From Thalassia testudinum (Eukaryota; Streptophyta; Magnoliopsida; Alismatales; Hydrocharitaceae), in NCBI GenBank assembly GCA_037157565.1, contig JAZHRO010000046.1, positions 19,070,501 to 19,134,500 on the forward strand: a stretch of DNA of 64,000 bases, given 5' to 3'. This document shows positions 46,421 to 56,680 of the stretch, one piece after another (within the stretch, counting starts at the first letter, position 1; each line of letters opens with the position of its first letter). The position numbers and the translations under genes were made by a program. The notes under the pieces were generated by a model that was not told where the DNA came from, did not search any database, and worked only from the letters and a program-made list of their open reading frames with translations.

Positions 46421-48298
46421 TCAGCCAAGCGGGAAATGCGATGGAGAGGGGATGGTCAAATCAGCAGAGTTTTGTAAGACAAGCACCTTGATTAAGAGCC
46501 TGGTTGGTCCAACCAGGTGCTTGTTCAGATCAACAGGCTGATGATGCAGCCCAAACCCAATCAATCTGGTGGGTTGATAGATGTGGATAAAAAGGTGTGG
46601 AACCCACCATAAACTATGAAGCTCAGATGGATGTGGAAGTGTAAACGCAGGGTTTGGCTGAGTCGAATCAGCCTGGTCAGAGTAGGGACCCGTAGAATAA
46701 TCAATGAATGACGCGGAAACCCTACAGGGGTGATCAGAGAATGATAGAGCATGGTATGTAGTCTGATCAATGTTCGAAACCCGATGTGGAAATGCAATCG
46801 GCTCGGTGAGAGGTGAATCTGAATAGAACTTGAGTCCGGTTGCGGGTCGGGGTTTGGGAGAGGTTTTGATCCGTTCTGTGTGTGCGGCCGAGGTGGCCAT
46901 TGTGTATGAGGGCTCTTCTAGAAACAGATGATAGGTGGTTTTCTGTAGAGAGTCCTCTGGGTAACTATCAAATGCCGGAAGAGTGTCTGTAGGATGAAAG
47001 GAATCGGATTTGAGAAAAAATTTGGATTCTTGGTTGTAATCACTCTTGGCATTTTCTATTTTTGGTTCCTGAGGATCGAAAAGGAGTGATTCTGTGTTAT
47101 TAGTGATCTCGGGAATCAGGACCTCAGAGTCAGAGTCAGAGTCATGTGAACTGAGGTCGTAGATAGGCCTGGCGTGTTCAGGAAGGGGAATCTCTCCGCA
47201 ATTATAGTCAGATCTGAAATTGTCGGAGAGTTGGCGAAAATGATCATGAATTCCACCACAGCAAAAATCATCAGATGTGGAATCAGCAGCCTGACTGGGT
47301 TCTAGCCTATATGTCACTTCTGAGCTCAAAAAGATGTTCTGTTCAAGCTCTAAGCTGGTAGGATAGACCCCATTAAAACCTTGCTCATCCAACTCCTCAG
47401 TTTCTGTATCATAAATTGGCATGTTTTCTGAAAAATCGATCAGATTTCCTGAGGATGTTGGAGAGGGATATTCATTAAATAGAGGCCCGGAATCATATTC
47501 TATAAAAATTTGATCTTTCTCATAAAGGGCCTCATAATCTTCCCAATAAGTTTCAGATCTAGGTTCTAGGCTTAGGATGTGGGTAGAATTATTAGAACCT
47601 AAGTCCGAATAACCTTCGAGGGTCACCTTATCAAAACAAGGGGCGGAATTTATACCCTCCAGAGGTTCAATTCTAATCTTGTTATTGCAGGAGTCTTGGA
47701 GTTCTAAGCTTGGTGATTTATGGCCTAGGGTTGGCTCAGCATTGTTTTCTCCTGCAACTTCCCAACCTATTTTAATGCTATCTTCTATTTGGGTTGGGAG
47801 TCGACAACCACCTTGTGCCTCAATCCCGAGGTCTGGGAAACTGGATTGATTCTTAGTACTGTTCCAAGATGACTCATCCTTTGTTTCTGGTGTATACAGG
47901 TATTTTTGGTTGATAGTTTTTTCTAAAAGTCTCATCATCTCTACCCGTTTTTCAAGAGCATCTTGGTTTTGTTCCCAAAGTACAGGATTTGTCAAGCATT
48001 GAAGGTATTCAGATTTGTGTAATTTGTCTATCTCAATGTATCCTGTTAGGAGAACTTCTCGGGTTGATCCTTTTATGGCTCCTGTCAATAGAGTTTGGGC
48101 ACAGTTTATGATGAAGGCTGTGGTTGTTGGGACATCAACCTGAATATCTCCTATTGGTGTTGAGGTTTTTTCTTTTTTTTGATAGAATTTTATGGCATCC
48201 TCGATCATTTTATCTTTCATAGATCTCCGATATTCAGGTTTCTTGAATGGTAGTCTTAGGTGGTTTGGCTGCATATTTGGATTAGGTGGTGGAATCAA
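46421..48298 (-). CDS. Uncharacterised 625-aa ORF replacing gag-pol in Xc
   Basis: An uninterrupted reading frame from Met (MIPPPNPNMQPNH) to TGA, the longest in the window. I do not recognise its family. The first 150 residues are basic to neutral and look folded (KFYQKKEKTSTPIGDIQ, then TAFIINCAQTLLTGAIKGS and LEKRVEMMRLLEKTI, probably helical). Residues 150-480 are acidic and Ser/Asp/Glu-rich with two PIYD motifs (PIYDTETEELDE and PIYDLSSHDSDSDSE), probably disordered. The C-terminal 60 residues are hydrophobic and basic and include the conserved NKHLVGPTRLLIKVLVL. No CCHC knuckle, DLG protease, RT or integrase motif is present. It sits between a leader with a gag-leader-like GGAAGGAGGTC and the family X 3' UTR, exactly where gag-pol lies in B. 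A decayed second copy of its end is at 2-175. It could be a highly diverged Gag-like protein, an accessory protein or a captured host gene. Confidence 0.65.
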   Translation of the reverse strand: MIPPPNPNMQPNHLRLPFKKPEYRRSMKDKMIEDAIKFYQKKEKTSTPIGDIQVDVPTTTAFIINCAQTLLTGAIKGSTREVLLTGYIEIDKLHKSEYLQCLTNPVLWEQNQDALEKRVEMMRLLEKTINQKYLYTPETKDESSWNSTKNQSSFPDLGIEAQGGCRLPTQIEDSIKIGWEVAGENNAEPTLGHKSPSLELQDSCNNKIRIEPLEGINSAPCFDKVTLEGYSDLGSNNSTHILSLEPRSETYWEDYEALYEKDQIFIEYDSGPLFNEYPSPTSSGNLIDFSENMPIYDTETEELDEQGFNGVYPTSLELEQNIFLSSEVTYRLEPSQAADSTSDDFCCGGIHDHFRQLSDNFRSDYNCGEIPLPEHARPIYDLSSHDSDSDSEVLIPEITNNTESLLFDPQEPKIENAKSDYNQESKFFLKSDSFHPTDTLPAFDSYPEDSLQKTTYHLFLEEPSYTMATSAAHTERIKTSPKPRPATGLKFYSDSPLTEPIAFPHRVSNIDQTTYHALSFSDHPCRVSASFIDYSTGPYSDQADSTQPNPAFTLPHPSELHSLWWVPHLFIHIYQPTRLIGFGLHHQPVDLNKHLVGPTRLLIKVLVLQNSADLTIPSPSHFPLG

Positions 48299-48520
48299 GA
48301 TGTGGAATCAAAGGCTTCGATGTAGACTCATGTTGTGCCAAGATGGAAGAAGGGGGTATCAGAGGAAAGATTAATGTGGTGGTGCTGCATAAACAAGGGA
48401 ACTGAGGCCTAACCTCAGGGCAAGTGAATTCCTAAAGGAGGTTTCAAGGACCTCCTTCCAAGCACATACTGAAGGATGTGATGAGATTAAAAGGTGCTGG
48501 ACCCAATCAAGACACCCGGA
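48299..48520 (-). other. Xc leader (5' deleted)
   Basis: Short noncoding segment between the truncated 5' LTR and the ORF. It keeps GTGCTTGGAAGGAGGTCCTTG, close to the sequence that lies just upstream of gag in D and E. No PBS is visible; the deletion that removed it ends within the LTR at about 48521. Confidence 0.6.
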
Positions 48521-49696
48521 GAAGAAGATGCTCAGGGAAAGGGGCGGCGGCGAGCAGAGAGCCGGAGAGGTGCCAGCTGGGTACGGCGTGGCGCGGGAAG
48601 AGCAGGGGAGGAAGTCTCTGCTGCTGGTATTGCGTCAGAGCGAAGAGGAGGAGGGGGAGGAACCGCCAGAGCTGGTGAGCGTCTGCCAGAGAGAGAAGAG
48701 AGGAAAGTTGGGGGTTTTCTCCGTCAGATCCGAGCTGCCCCGATCTGTGGAGCAACGGGGGGTATTTATAGGGATCAAAACAGGGAGGGAGGCGGAGGGA
48801 GACGACGTGTCTCCCTCGCCGGAGGATGGCCGGAGACGAAAACCCATACCGTCCGTGCGTTCGCACGACCGGTATGGTGGGCTACAGCGACCAGGGGGGT
48901 GTCCCTGCGACGGCTGACAACGCAGGGCACCCCTGGTTTACTTGCCAGGCTTTCCCCCTCACCCTGCACGGCGCCATGCTCCGCGCAAGGTCGCCGGAGC
49001 ATGGTACTGGCCGGTTTTGCAAGGGGGACCTGAATGCAAAGAACGAAGGAGAGTTAGGGGCCAAAATGCGACGGTTCAAAAGTTGAGGGCCAAAAAGTAA
49101 ATATATGAGCACCAAAGTGTAAAGTCGGTCAAGGAGGTTTCTTCTTAGGCTCAAGTTTTTATACATGATTAATTAGGACCTAAGGGATCTGATGGTGAAT
49201 TTTATTTCTATATTAAACCTTGTTTGACTGGTCAATTTATGCGAAAACCCAGATTAAGTTATTAATTGGGCATGGTTCTCAATGTAGGTCAAAATGGGTT
49301 CTGAAGGCCAAATTGAAGGTTCTAAACCCTAGAGATTATTTTTCTATGAATTTTAGAGGGTTTATTCTATTTTTACTTTTCCTCGAACCTCGTGAATTGA
49401 AGTGGGTTGTTTTAGGGTTACAGATTATCATTTAGTTCCTTGGAATTGCTGTAGCCCTTGCTAGATCATCTCATCCCACTTTTATTCTTATTAAGTTGCT
49501 TTGACCTATGTTTGGACCCTGAATTACCCTGTATGCAGATTATACTGGTAAAATTGCATTTTTACCCCTTATGACTTGTTTTCTCCTTAAACTCAGAATT
49601 CTCTGAGTTAAGCCTTTCCTTGAGTTATGTAGGAGCTTTTATCCTTTGTATTGGGTCAAAATGAGCTAGTTATGGCTCATGATGAGGTTCTCATCA
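48521..49696 (-). repeat. Xc 5' LTR (3' part deleted)
   Basis: Starts on the minus strand at 49696 with TGATGAG AAC CTCATCA. Near-identical to 43742-44922 but stops at CCGGAGAAGAAG, so the transcribed and U5 parts, including the USE module, are missing. Followed on the plus side by the continuing D LTR at 49697. Confidence 0.88.
48763..48770 (-). promoter_or_regulatory. TATA box of the Xc 5' LTR
   Basis: Minus strand TATAAATA plus CCCCCCG. It could still drive transcription toward the 625-aa ORF, whose start lies about 465 bases downstream. Some upstream palindrome (48845-48876) is retained. Confidence 0.6.
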
Positions 49697-50927
49697 GCAA
49701 CCAAAGGAGGTGCCCAAGTGGAGAGAGTTCTAAAGAACTCTAGTGAGTGTGTGGGTGCATGAATCGGTGTGTCTGTGTGTGTGTGTGTGGTCATGCCATA
49801 AGTGGCTAAGTGGTCTAGGTTAGGTCCTAAGGGGTTTAGGTTAGTGTATGTCTCAAATTAGGGTTGCAAACCCTACTTTGCTAAGGAGAAAATGTAATTA
49901 AACTTAACACAAGTTTAATTGAATCAGTGCGAACCTAACTAAGAGTGAAACAACTCAATTTGGTTGGGCTTAGGTCAATTGGACTCTCACTAAGTCCAAT
50001 TGGACTTGTATGGGTTAAGTTTTAAGCTCAATTTGACTCTATGTCTAATTGACTAGGCAATGGTAATTCACTATGATCTAAGTCAATTGGGCTTAGTGAG
50101 AACCTCATTAGGTTCTTAAGAACGTTTAGTGGTGGTGTACTAGGGTTAAGGTACCTTAATTTAGGTTCCCAGGGGGTTGGAATTGGGTTAAGGGATCTAG
50201 GAACTCAAGATCAAGGCTTGAATTCCAAAACAAGAATTGGAGAATAGTTCCAGATGCCCAATAATAGTATTAGATGACTTATACTCAAAAATCAGAAGTC
50301 TAGACATGTTGTCTGGACACCCAATTAGATCATGATGGATTCAAGGCTCTATCTTGGGTATTCTGCAAAAATTGGACGTCTAACCAAGTGTCTAGACGTG
50401 CAATAACACTGCAGACATGGGTTTAAGGTGTGCAGATTATGGCTAAGGGTCCTAGACATCCAATGACTTATCTGGACATCCAGATAAGGGTTGGAATTAG
50501 GGTTTTGAGGCTTCCTAGGCTATGGTGACCTAATCTAAGGGTGGCTAAGGCTTAGGAAGGCTTCTGTGGCTATCCTAAGGCTAGGATTGGACCTACGTAC
50601 TTCATAATTTAACTGCTTTACTTTTACATAATAGAATAGCATACCTTAACCCTTTACATTATTTCTCTACTACATTTTATTCTAATATTTCTCTCCAGCT
50701 CTAATGCAGCACTAGCTTCACGTCCAGCTTCAAATCCAACTTCTAAGCTTCTTATTTCCTACAATTTATATAATGCACTTAATTAGTACATTGTATCATT
50801 ATTTCATTCATAGCTAAAGGAAAGCAATAAAGATGCAAGTATTGCTTATGCATGCATGAATTACACTAGCTTATGCTAAGTTCTAGCCTAATTAGATCAA
50901 TTAAGGCCTATGATTGCTGCACAATCA
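49697..50927 (-). repeat. Element D 5' LTR, 5' part
   Basis: Aligns with 28232-29469 and ends at 50927 with the LTR start (minus strand TGATTGT GCA GCAATCA; one mismatch in the inverted repeat), followed by the AGGGG duplication. Confidence 0.88.
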
Positions 50928-50932
50928 AGGGG
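50928..50932. other. Target site duplication of element D, right copy
   Basis: AGGGG, identical to 27317-27321. Confidence 0.9.
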
Positions 50933-52958
50933 ATGTAGGGCCTTTATAAAGATGAAGATATGAGGGTAAAAGGGGTATTTTAACTTTCAAACACACGCGG
51001 AAAACATGTGCGTGTGTCAAATAGGTCACAAATGTAAAATTATGAGTTGGTGTGTGCACGACTTTCACAATCTGATGATGATTAGAGGAAAACATGTCGA
51101 TAGCTAATTCATTTATATCTTCGGGGATAGACATTTTGTTGCAATATAATAGGAGATTAAATCAGAAAACTCATGGTCATAATAGAGATAGATAAAATGA
51201 TGATTTCATTCCTTCAAAAATCTTGTCATTACAATCATTTTTCGAGGAAAGCTTGTACATGAATGATTAAAGCAATGATTCTAGCTAGCAGAAAATGGTT
51301 GCATGCGTGTGTATCTATGGAGGATTACACATGCATCATTCAGGTAAAGGATGACTACACTACTAAGCAGGAAATTAAAGCAGAAATTAAACTAGGAAGA
51401 ACAACTTATCTAAGAGAACTTACTACATTGGAGGTGGTCTCTAGTGGCTTGTGGGGCTTGAGGTGGTAGGAGGGAAGTGAGGGAAGTGAGGGACGGCCAA
51501 TGGTGGGTAGGCCGACCTCTTGAGAGGTGGTGGAGAGCTTCTCTAGCCTTGGATGTGAGGTGGAAGTGGTGGAGGTGATGGAACTTGTGGAGGTGTGGTG
51601 CACATGGAATGGAGCTAAGGCTAGATAGGGTGCATGGCCATCCAATGGTGACCTTAAATAGAATTAGGGAGAGACCCTCTAGAGAATTGTGGAATTCTCT
51701 AGAGAATCCTCTCTTGTGGCTGGCTAACCCATTTGAAATGGGTCTTCATAGATCCACATTTCATGGGTTGGTTGGTGGCCTCCTTTGGTTGCCATTTTTG
51801 GCATCTTAAAGTGTGCCACCTTTGGAAGACTCCTAGAGAACTCTAGAGGTGGCTCTTATGTGTGTGGGTGTGTGTGTGCATGGTTGGGTGGGTATGGTGA
51901 GTGGTCAAGGTTGAGTCCTATAGGTCTAGGTGATTGGGTTTAGGTAGGCTCCTAGAATTAGGGTTATGAACCCTAATACTAAAGTGAATGTGCAATTAAA
52001 CTTATCACAAGTTTAACTGAGTGGCTATGTGTCTAATTGGGAAAGAAGATACCCAATTAGGTCAGGCTTGTGTCAATTGGACTTTCACTGAGTCCAATTA
52101 GACTTGTGTTAGTTGAGATCTAAGCTCAATTGGACTCTATGAGTCCAATTGACTAGGTGAGTGTGATTGACTTAGATCCAAGTCAATTGGGCTTAGTGGG
52201 AACCTAATTAGGTTCTTAGGAAGGTCATGGGGTGGTGTACTAAGATTAGGGCACCTTAATTTAGGTTCCTTAGGGTGTATAATTGGGTTGAGGGGCTTAG
52301 GAAATCAAGATCCAAGCTTGATTTTAAAAATAGGGATTGGAGAACTGTTCTAGACATCTGATTTAACAATTAGGTGACTTATACTTCAAAATCAGAAGTC
52401 CAGAACCTTGGCTTGGACATCCAATGTTGAGTCAGGGAGGAGTTTAGGTTTTGTCTTGGAATTCTATAGAAAATGGACATCTGACACTTTGTCTAGACAT
52501 CCAATTTTCTAGCAGAATTGGGTTCTAGGTCTGCGATTGGTGTCTAAGGGTTCTAGACATCTAGCAACCTACCTGGACATCCAAGTATGGGCTAGAATGA
52601 AGGTTTTGAGGTATCCTAGGCTAAGGTGACCTAATCTAAACATGGCTAGGGTCTAGGACGGTCTCTAGGGTAATCCTAAGGTTAGGGCAAATCCTATGTG
52701 CTTCATAATTTAACTCTACAGTAAAATTCTACCTAGTAGAATAGTATACCTCATCCTACATTATTATTTCTTTATTCCAGGGCTTCTGCTCCAACTCTGC
52801 TGCAGCTCTAGCTTCTTCCTTACTTTAGATCCAACTTAAGGTCATCTTCTGAGCTTCTTATTGCCTACAATCCAAATAATGCACTAATCAGTTCATTATA
52901 ACATTATTTCATGCATATCTAAATAAAGCAGGAAAAGATGCAATGTATGCTATTTATG
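50933..52958 (-). repeat. Element F LTR, 5' part
   Basis: From about 51140 it aligns with the D LTR (same orientation): the ACTAAGCAG block near 51361, the CAATTGGACTC repeats at 52070-52160, and the TCTAGACATC motifs at 52350-52590. Its first bases are cut off at 52958 by element E. A candidate TATA (TTTATAAA, 50943-50950) lies a few bases before the D insertion point. A perfect 12-bp hairpin is at 51677-51704. Confidence 0.6.
50943..50950 (-). promoter_or_regulatory. Possible TATA box of element F LTR
   Basis: TTTATAAA preceding a CT-rich stretch when read on the minus strand across the pre-insertion junction. Single observation, not supported by homology. Confidence 0.3.
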
Positions 52959-54986
52959 TGATTGCACAGCAATCATAGGTCCTAATCAACCAAAATAATG
53001 TCTGAACCTATCTTAAATTGTGGATATTGCACTCATATCTTGCATATCATGCATTGCATCAGTCTATTTAGAATGAGATGAGATATCCAGCTAGTTAATT
53101 TTTTTTTATTGCTATTTATAGATAATAAAGTGATCCAGGATGGAGATAGTGGAATAAAGTAATAAAGGAAGAAGAAGACTGATCCAGATAAGAGGAGTGA
53201 GGAGGATAGCCTTATCCCTACCCTTAGAAACCCTAGGACAGCCTTCCCAAACCCAAAACAACCTCCATTAGGGCACCTTAGCCTCAAAACCAAACATGGA
53301 TACCACTATCCATGTTCCTATCCCTCTCCCAAACACTTAGGAACCAAAACCAACCTTAGAAAACACAAAACCCACTCTCCAACACCTTTTAAGATGTCAA
53401 GACATCTGGCTGGACATCTGATTTCTGCAGAATAACAATCCAGGAAGCCAAAACTCATACTGACACATAATTGGACATCTAATTTAGTGTTCAGACATCC
53501 AATTTTGTAGTATAAGACGTCTAACCACTATCCTGGACGTCTGATACTGCTGTCTGGTTCCTGATTTTGGGTGTTGGAAGCCCTAGCTTGCCTATTTTGA
53601 CCTAGGAACCCCACTGGACACCCTAGGAAACCTAAGTAGAGACCTCCTAAGCCTAGTCCACTATCCATAGCCGTACTTGTCCTATCCCTAACCCAATTGA
53701 ACCATCCCATACCTAATTGGGTGCATCTACAGTTGATTGGGTGCACCCGAGCCCAATTAGATCCACCCAGGATCTAATTAACTCATACCTATTAGGGTTA
53801 CCCTAGCCTAATCACATGCACACATCCAATTAGACTTGACCTCGACCTAATTAGGTTCACTCCTACCCAATTAGACTTTCCTTAGCCTAATTAAGTCCAC
53901 ACCCACTTAATCTAGATTGACCCAACCTATTTAGCACCTAATCCTACCAAAACCTACAACCTAGCCCTACGAAAAACACACACCCACACACACACACACA
54001 CCTTCCCATTTTACTCCCACCAAACCCATGCACACTCTCTTGGAAACCCTAACAACAAGTGTCAAACCTAGATCCAAAATTTATGGCATTGGCTATTTTT
54101 GGAGCCACCAAAAGTGGCAACCAAATGGAGCCTTCCATGAGGGCAAAGAGAGGGCTACGAAATTAGACAATCTCCATACACTCTCCCATCCATACTCTCC
54201 ACTCTAAACTTGCTTCCACCCTCCAAAACCTTAAGGCCGTCCTCCTCATCCTCCTCCAAGGCTCCATGGATGGCTAGCTAGAGAAGCTTCTCTCCAAAGC
54301 TTCAAGGACTGCCATTGGTAGAGAAAGGGAGCAACACCTTCCTCTCTCCACTTGGGTGCACTAGCCCCCATCTTCTTCTTCTTGGACGACCATGAAGGCT
54401 CACCCATAGCCTCTTGTGGCCGGCCATCTCTTTTGGTAGGCATGTAGACGGGTTTGCATACCCAAGGTCTAGCCTACACCCTCACACAAGGCCGATGGCC
54501 CTAGTGGCAACTTTCCAGCGTGACGGATTTTCTTCTATTTATATGCTTTCTAGTGTAGATGATGTGTGAAAATTTCTATGCATAGATAATGTTTTTGTGA
54601 TTGATTATCCTCATGTTTGCTTGCTTATATGACACTTTGGTTCGTTCACACCATGCACGGCCACCATGGCCTCATTTAGATGCACATAGTCACTTATGTT
54701 TTTGCTAGTTTATCTAGATCTAGGTTTCAATTTGCTTTTCAAAAAAAAAAAAAATCAAAAACACAAAAAGACAAAAATAGTAGCTTAGGTTAGATTTAGG
54801 TTATAAAAGCCAATCCAAATCTCGATTCGTTTTCACGCCTCCCAGAGATGAACGACCGGGACTCAAGTTCTAAAAAGAATAAAGATCTGCCAGTGTTTCG
54901 TTATCACAAATATCTTTAACGAGTGATTTTTGCAACTATACTACGATTTCCAACAATTTCAAAATACGCGAATGCCACTCCCGTCA
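52959..54986 (+). repeat. Element E 5' LTR (complete, 2,028 bp)
   Basis: Starts with a perfect inverted repeat TGATTGC ACA GCAATCA and ends CCGTCA, two bases before the PBS. Degenerate TCTGGACATC motifs at 53388-53556 are the reverse-oriented counterpart of those in the A, D and F LTRs. CA microsatellite near 53978-54002. The CGCCTCCCAGAGATGAACGACC motif at about 54836 marks the end region. Confidence 0.92.
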
Positions 54987-54988
54987 AA

Positions 54989-55005
54989 TGGCACCGTGCC
55001 GGGGA
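54989..55005 (+). other. Element E primer-binding site (tRNA-Asp)
   Basis: TGGCACCGTGCCGGGGA: tRNA-Asp complement with one transition and one missing T compared with A. Confidence 0.88.
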
Positions 55006-56680
55006 GGCGATGTCATTTTTATTGATTTCGATCTTTTAGTTATCATTGACAAATCTGCCTCTACTTCATTGTTGATGTGCAGGAACACAGAAGAAAAACA
55101 GAATCTGCGCACATATCGAGCGCGGCAAAGAAAGTCAGGTGCACATCACATTCTCTTAGAGTAGGTTTATTTTCTGAACCCTAGGACTAGATCTACTTCC
55201 TGCAATTTCTTTTGAAAAAAAACAGAGAGATTTTTCTTATTTTCGTGAAAAAAAAATTAAAAAAATCAAAAATTTTGAAAAAAAAACTCTTTAGGTTTCC
55301 TTTTGAACCTAGGTTAGAAAAAGAAAAAAAGAAAAAAAAGAGATATTTTCGTTTGAATCTTTTGAAAAATTCTTTCTTTTAAAAAATAAAAAATAAAAAA
55401 AAGTGCAAAAGATTTAAAAAAAAAAAGCATTTTTGGTGGAAGGCTTGAATTTCAAATTCCAACCTCTTCAAAAGCTTTTCCACCACCTTCTGATTTTCGG
55501 CCAAATTTCAAATCTCACTTCAAAATTCGATTGCCGAAAAATCTGTTAGCAAAAAATTCGAAAATTCGGGAAAAACCTTCAATTTCAAACTATCTTTCAA
55601 ATTCCACCATTACTTTGAAAAAACTTCAAATATAAATTTTTTAAAAATTCGCAAAATGCATGGGGGTTAGATTGACCCAGATTGAAAATTTTTCAAATTT
55701 CAAAAAGTGATTCCGAGAAATCTGTGAATCTATTTTGACTAAAAATGATGGGGTTTGAAAGCTGATCTAATTTTATTTATTTCCATATTTTTCCAAAATT
55801 TTTGAAGATCATTTAATACTGTTTCAAGGTGAAAAATCATCCAGGGGTCAAAGTTCAAAATCTGACCTCCTGATATTTAAAATTCCCTAAAAATTCGGTT
55901 GAAATAGTAAAAATTCCAAAAAAATATTATCTGAAGAACTAATTTAAATAGGAGTCTACTCACAAAATTTCAAATTAATTGGATTTCAATTATTATCAGA
56001 GAATCTACATTATTTTTGTGGTCTGTTGAAATTAAAAAAAAAACCCTAGAAGTGCATGCAACTTAGGTTGAACCTTTAGGGTCACAACTAGAGACCACAC
56101 TTTCGGCTAACCTAGACTTAATCAAGTCTAGTTAGCTGGTGTGCTTGGTCACCTTGTGGGCCACTCACCACAAACTCCACTGAAGAAAACGGGTTAAAAA
56201 TAATTTTAAAACACGAATTCAACCCGAGTTCGTTGTCGTACTACTGAACGAATTTAATCTCTCTTGCCAAACCTGGTGACTAAGTCTGTGGGGTAGTGTC
56301 AAATGACCGTGGCTCGAGGGTCAACGGAACCGGAGGCATAAGCCAAAGGAAGAACCTTCCCCTTAGTCCCCTCGTAACCAGACTGGCTGGGTTAGCTTGA
56401 GAGGCGGGATTCACTTTTCAGTCAGTTGCATGACGAACTTATCTTCAGGAATTCAAATCCCTAATGAAAAATCTGGTCACCTGATCTATAAGGACCATTT
56501 GATTGACAGGGCCTTAGCCTTGTCCTGCGTGGCTACACCAACCCAGGGGTTGGGCGGTGTATGCACGGAAGGAGGTCAGTTCGACCTCACTTGGTTGGAC
56601 CTTGGGAGCCACTCCCAAGGAGGCGAGTCACCTCGCCCGGACCATCTTCTCCCCCCATTTCTTCTACTCCAAGAGCCACC
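55006..56680 (+). other. Element E 5' leader
   Basis: About 1.7 kb noncoding, with A-rich runs at 55210-55430 and the conserved block at 56060-56400 shared with D and F. The frame 56397-56807 is a chance reading over the gag start. Confidence 0.65.

Larger units (their letters stand above)
42297..49696 (-). mobile_element. Element Xc: young family X element with a non-gag-pol ORF
   Basis: Minus-strand order: 5' LTR (49696 to about 48521, 3' part deleted), short leader, 625-codon ORF (48298-46421), 3' UTR, PPT (44935-44923) and 3' LTR (44922 to about 42297). Over the shared 1.18 kb the two LTRs differ at about 13 positions by eye, mostly transitions, so it is the youngest insertion here. The deletion in the 5' LTR removed the transcribed region and the PBS; another deletion removed the last 100 or so bases of the 3' LTR and adjoining D sequence. 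It has no gag or pol, so it would have depended on a relative such as B. Confidence 0.85.
27322..50927 (-). mobile_element. Element D: complete Athila-type element with nested insertions
   Basis: Both LTRs, PBS, leader, gag, pol, 3' UTR and PPT are present in the right order on the minus strand, and the whole is flanked by AGGGG duplications. Excluding the nested solo LTR S and element Xc, the element is about 13.6 kb. Its LTRs differ at roughly one base in ten over the first 120 bases, so the insertion is old. The coding region is heavily mutated. Confidence 0.92.

Noticed and set aside
46291..46491. Plus-strand ORF similar to minus-strand ORF 126-320
   Set aside because: Both are the complement of the 625-aa ORF end and adjacent UTR; the sense strand shows the synonymous-change pattern.
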